DNA of 64,000 bases from Xiphias gladius (taxonomy: Eukaryota; Chordata; Actinopteri; Istiophoriformes; Xiphiidae): assembly GCF_016859285.1 (NCBI RefSeq), contig NC_053416.1:1018501-1082500 (forward strand), read 5' to 3'. Shown here in pieces: positions 61,401-64,000 of the stretch. The stretch's first letter is position 1, and the number at the start of each line of letters is the position of its first letter. The notes beneath the pieces are model-generated. The model did no database searches and was not told the DNA's origin. It saw only the letters and a list, made by a program, of their open reading frames with translations. A program made the translations under genes and the position numbers.

Positions 61401-63712
61401 ATTGTAGTTCAGGTTTATAAAAAGGTGGACATTAATCATCTCTGCCAGGGAGGTTCTGTTTGTTTGTTTATCTGTCAGCAGGATTACGCAAAAACTACTG
61501 ACCCCGTTTGCACCAAACTTGGTGGAGGGATGGAGCGTGGGCAAGGGAGGAACCCATTACATTTGGGTGCGGATCAGATTAAAGGGGCGGATCCAGGAAT
61601 TTTTTAAATCCCTTTCCTTAACATTGCCAGATAGGGCCTTCTGTTTGGCCTTGGCGGGGGTATGCGCTCCACTGAACGCCATTCTAGTTGCAGATCTGTG
61701 GCAGAACATGAACTCTGGCCTCCTGCATGACAATCTCATATAGTACATGCCCCTCCACCACAAGCGCTTCCAGGGCCTCACTCCTCTCGACATTAAGGTC
61801 ACACTTTCTGCTTTGGTACCGAATAAATCAGTCTCCACAGATTCATCCGGTAATGGGCTGGTTTTTCTAAAGCAGGACGTCTGACCTATGTGGGTTCAGC
61901 AAACAGCGCTACACCACTTCTTATCAATTGTACCGTTCTCCAGGATGTTCGGAGCATTGGTTTGCAGGATGCTGACGGTTTTCTCCTGATGTTCCTGGTT
62001 TAGAACGACAGTCCTGCTCTGGCTCTTGGAGGAGGGTTCAGGGTCTACATTGCTGTGGAGCTGGTCCAGGACAGCCTGGACAATGGGGACCATCATGGCG
62101 GTGGTGGCCGTGTTGCTGATCCACATGGACAGGAAGGCTGTCACTCCCATGAACCCTAGCATCAACCTGGGAGACAGAGGAAAAGGAGGTGGTGAAAGAC
62201 ACGATGCTACAATGATCTTCACCCATAAGTGAGACCAAAGAAGCAGCGCTGGGACTAGAGGAGTTTAAAGCACCAAAAGTACGTACTGAACCTTTATGAC
62301 CAGTGAGCTTTGAGTTGCTTCAGGTCGCTTGTGGATGATGCATTGGATTCATTTTTCAAAAAATATTTTTTTTGTTTATTTGCTGAAGCCACGTTTATTT
62401 AATCATGATCCTTATTTTATTTTACCGAGATAACATATGTACATGACATGTTATGTTGATATTCAGCTTTACCTTATAGTAAACTGAAAGCTAAAGGTTT
62501 TCATGCTTTTTCTGCTGTAGCTGCTCACCTTTGCAAAAACTTTTCCCAAATTCTCACAATGCTAACATGCTAACAACACATGCAAGAAGAAATGTTTGTT
62601 TAAATGTTTGCATTTCAGCATTCAAATGATTGATAGGCATTATAGGATGGAAGCCCAGCCGGCCCAATGTGGAGCTGAAGATGATAAATGACAGCTGCTT
62701 CCATTTAGCTAACAATGTGACCACTGATTTTAAGGATGTAAGAACAGAAACGTGGCTCCATTGTTCAAAGATCAATCCTACCTCATCTTTCTGCTACACA
62801 GGCACTGAAAAGGTCTTTCTCCCAAGAAAATTTACACAATCTGCTATTTAGAGGAGAATCATACTGGATTTACTGGTTAAAAACCTTAACACCTCATGGT
62901 CTCTAAACTGAAATTGATCATAAATGCTAATTTTTAACTTCATAGATGTAGTGATTTATCAATTTTTCCATCATGAGGTTTGGACTGGTTTTCACAGCAA
63001 TGGTTGAACAGAACTGATTTAGTAATGGCCACAGTAAATGAACACAGGCCCATATGTCTGCTTCTTTGTAGGCGGACACACCTTGAAAAGGTAGCGTCTT
63101 TGTGGTGGGTCTCTTGATGTCAAATATATATATATGTAAATAGAAATGCTGATGTATTCTCTCAACCTTTTCCTGTGCTCAGTGACTGCGATGAACTCGA
63201 GAGTATCCTCGTCACTGACTGTGGATTACCACCAGGTGTGGGATGTGTACGCTGTATTTATAAGGCTGTGTCCGACTGTTGTCTTGAGCAGGTACATGTA
63301 CTGGTGAAACGCTGGTTATAAATTTAAATGACTGAAACTTCAGTTACTGTAATTACCAGCTTCTCCGAATCACCGTTTCCTTTTTACTTCTTTTGTCTCA
63401 TGTAACGTTCGGTCACTTTTTGTGCTCGGTGTTGTATATATAACGTCCCCCTTACCTTACCTGTGTGTTGTATTAAGCTAATTTTGTGGCATTATTCTGA
63501 AATATTTGGTGAGAACTGGCATCATAAGCTCCTTAAGTCTGCAAAGGGCAGGTTAACGCAGACCAGGGTACTCACAGGGCGGGTCGGACCCCGACCAGCA
63601 GCAGCACTCTGAGTGCGATGCGTTTGTGGAGGTTCCAGTGCTCCACGGCCACGGCCACCATCAGCCCCCCCACAAACAGCATATTGGTGTCCTTCAGGTA
63701 CTGCATACACAC
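49416..63712 (-). CDS. slc13a5: Sodium/citrate cotransporter SLC13A5, eleven exons, 5' end outside the window
   Basis: Exons: 63576-63712, 61934-62166, 59730-59900, 59176-59359, 58063-58185, 57557-57769, 50914-51017, 50713-50834, 50291-50452, 49641-49778 and 49416-49544. All are GT/AG and in frame, giving 571 residues, with the N-terminal exon or exons beyond 64000. It is a plasma-membrane transporter that couples Na+ entry to uptake of citrate and other Krebs-cycle acids. Visible: [16 protein letters not shown] and [20 protein letters not shown]; the first Na+ site [65 protein letters not shown]; the second Na+ site [14 protein letters not shown]; the family signature [18 protein letters not shown]; and the end [22 protein letters not shown] (start of exon 57557-57769) and the med31 neighbour favour SLC13A5 over SLC13A2/A3. 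The cytoplasmic loop coded by 59730-59900 is an unusually long acidic Ser/Pro/Lys stretch. One intron (51018-57556) is 6.5 kb. Confidence 0.92.
49850..50190. repeat. Dispersed repeat related to 47990-48420
   Basis: An AT-rich block in the slc13a5 intron between its ninth and tenth listed exons, with 'ttactagttagttccagttg' and 'cctctactttgctg'. It shares words with 47990-48420. Confidence 0.5.
51643..51680 (-). repeat. Near-copy of part of the slc13a5 exon 49641-49778
   Basis: The plus-strand words 'caggggatcatcacgtacag' and then 'aggggttcaagctca' match 49732-49768 (in the tenth listed exon) except for one inserted G and one substitution near the start. It has the same orientation as the exon and lies 1.9 kb away inside an intron. 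The inserted base breaks the frame. Confidence 0.85.
52430..52770. repeat. Dispersed fish repeat in slc13a5 intron
   Basis: This contains 'taaatgctccgctacgtcca', 'gcagtagtggacagtggctc'-like text, 'caatgagctgaaactcactg' and 'agccgaggggagctgattca'. I recognise this combination as a recurrent percomorph repeat but cannot name its superfamily. Confidence 0.5.
53262..53460. repeat. Dispersed 'gtggtggaa...aagtacttaag' repeat fragment
   Basis: 'ggggtggaaagtaaccaagt', 'acatatactccggttttata' and 'ttatccactacatttatttg' are decayed words of the family at 37994-38660. Confidence 0.6.
55875..56180 (+). repeat. Dispersed repeat, inverted partner of 41030-41345
   Basis: 'ctgttcatccagcagcctcc', 'gaggagttggagccggtgac' and 'gctgataaacactgag' match the reverse complement of the 41-kb copy. 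The ORF at 56051-56296 lies on it and is not a gene. Confidence 0.7.
57198..57222. repeat. (CA)n microsatellite
   Basis: About 24 bp of CA repeats in the long slc13a5 intron. Confidence 0.85.
58425..58970. repeat. Dispersed 'CTGCAAC...ATTA' repeat, interrupted
   Basis: Internal words of the family occur on both sides ('ttgattcatcaattgtcatt' at about 58483 and 'aaacaagacgtttgaagaca' at about 58895). Other sequence separates them, including a (TG)n microsatellite at 58569-58607. It lies in the intron between the slc13a5 exons at 59176-59359 and 58063-58185. Confidence 0.5.
61040..61200. repeat. Short dispersed repeat
   Basis: 'tattggtccagactgaaatc', 'ggatcgactgtgattaaatt' and 'ggatccccagaggatggatc' read like a copy of the family at 28490-28640 and 29880-30140. 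Confidence 0.45.
61425..61745. repeat. Dispersed fish repeat ('cgcaaaaactactg')
   Basis: 'gattacgcaaaaactactga', 'caccaaacttggtggaggga', 'acattgccagatagggcctt' and 'ggccttggcgggggtatgcg' form a dispersed repeat I know from many fish genomes. It accounts for the ORFs at 61425-61743. It lies in the slc13a5 intron between 61934-62166 and 59730-59900. Confidence 0.65.
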
Positions 63713-63902
63713 CTGCATGACGACAAAGACCCAAACGATTCACAGAGTTACATTGAAAAGGGACAAATCCAAGTGCTGACTGGAAATCAGTCAACAAAGG
63801 TCCAGATTGGTTGTATTTGGAATGTAATGGGATTAAGTTAGTTCAGAATTAAGTCCTTTTTCATGAGGTGTTTAGATATTTTTGTCAACCTCAACCGACT
63901 AC

Positions 63903-63935
63903 ACACTCAGTGGCCAGTTTATTAGGTACACCTCT
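63903..63935. repeat. Terminal repeat of a Tc1-like transposon (fragment)
   Basis: 'cactcagtggccagtttatt' followed by 'aggtacacct' is a well-known terminal sequence of a Tc1/mariner-type repeat in vertebrates. No transposase is seen in the 65 bp to the window edge. Confidence 0.6.
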
Positions 63936-64000
63936 ATGATGTAATGCAGTTCAGTACGACAGCACTACCATAACATCTGCCCTTACAGAGTTCATAATGT

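Noticed and set aside
1-64000. tRNA, rRNA and other structured RNA genes.
   Set aside because: No cloverleaf-like A and B box pairs or rRNA-like stretches were noticed by eye; a tRNAscan or Rfam search would be needed to exclude small ones.

Overview
The window looks like nuclear DNA from a ray-finned fish, most likely a percomorph teleost. The reasons are split genes with short GT/AG introns, vertebrate-only gene families, a med31-slc13a5 neighbourhood that matches human 17p13, and many dispersed repeats of types I know from percomorph genomes. All exon models were read by eye from splice sites, reading-frame phase and remembered family sequence; no alignment or transcript was available.

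Layout, left to right. At 313-363 (minus) there is a probable first coding exon of an unidentified gene that runs off the left edge. It shares a GC-rich, probably bidirectional promoter (about 364-930) with the next gene. A schwannomin-interacting-protein-1-like gene (plus, coding exons 3594-10414, 241 aa) has a 1.1-kb minisatellite in its presumed first intron. A repeat-rich stretch follows to about 17.1 kb. A P2Y-type nucleotide receptor (plus, coding 19737-23131, 462 aa, with likely 5' leader exons from about 17.1 kb) is split by an intron exactly at its DRY-equivalent motif. Repeats and unexplained sequence fill 23.2-30.5 kb.

The right half is all minus strand: an FMO GS-OX-type flavin monooxygenase (30545-37483, eight coding exons, 433 aa, possible leader exon near 39.2 kb); Mediator subunit med31 (41989-45463, four coding exons, 130 aa); and the sodium/citrate transporter slc13a5 (49416-63712, eleven exons in the window, 571 residues, first exon or exons beyond 64000). 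Between med31 and slc13a5 lie a decayed LINE and one exon-like open segment (47482-47607) that I cannot assign.

The genes do not form a pathway; med31-slc13a5 is old synteny. I found no convincing new biological system. The best leads are about gene structure: a small schip1-like exon sandwiched between (TG)n and (CA)n tracts, the receptor's DRY-motif intron and altered TM7 motif, a 37-38 bp near-copy of an slc13a5 exon in one of its own introns, and the unassigned exon candidate at 47.5 kb.
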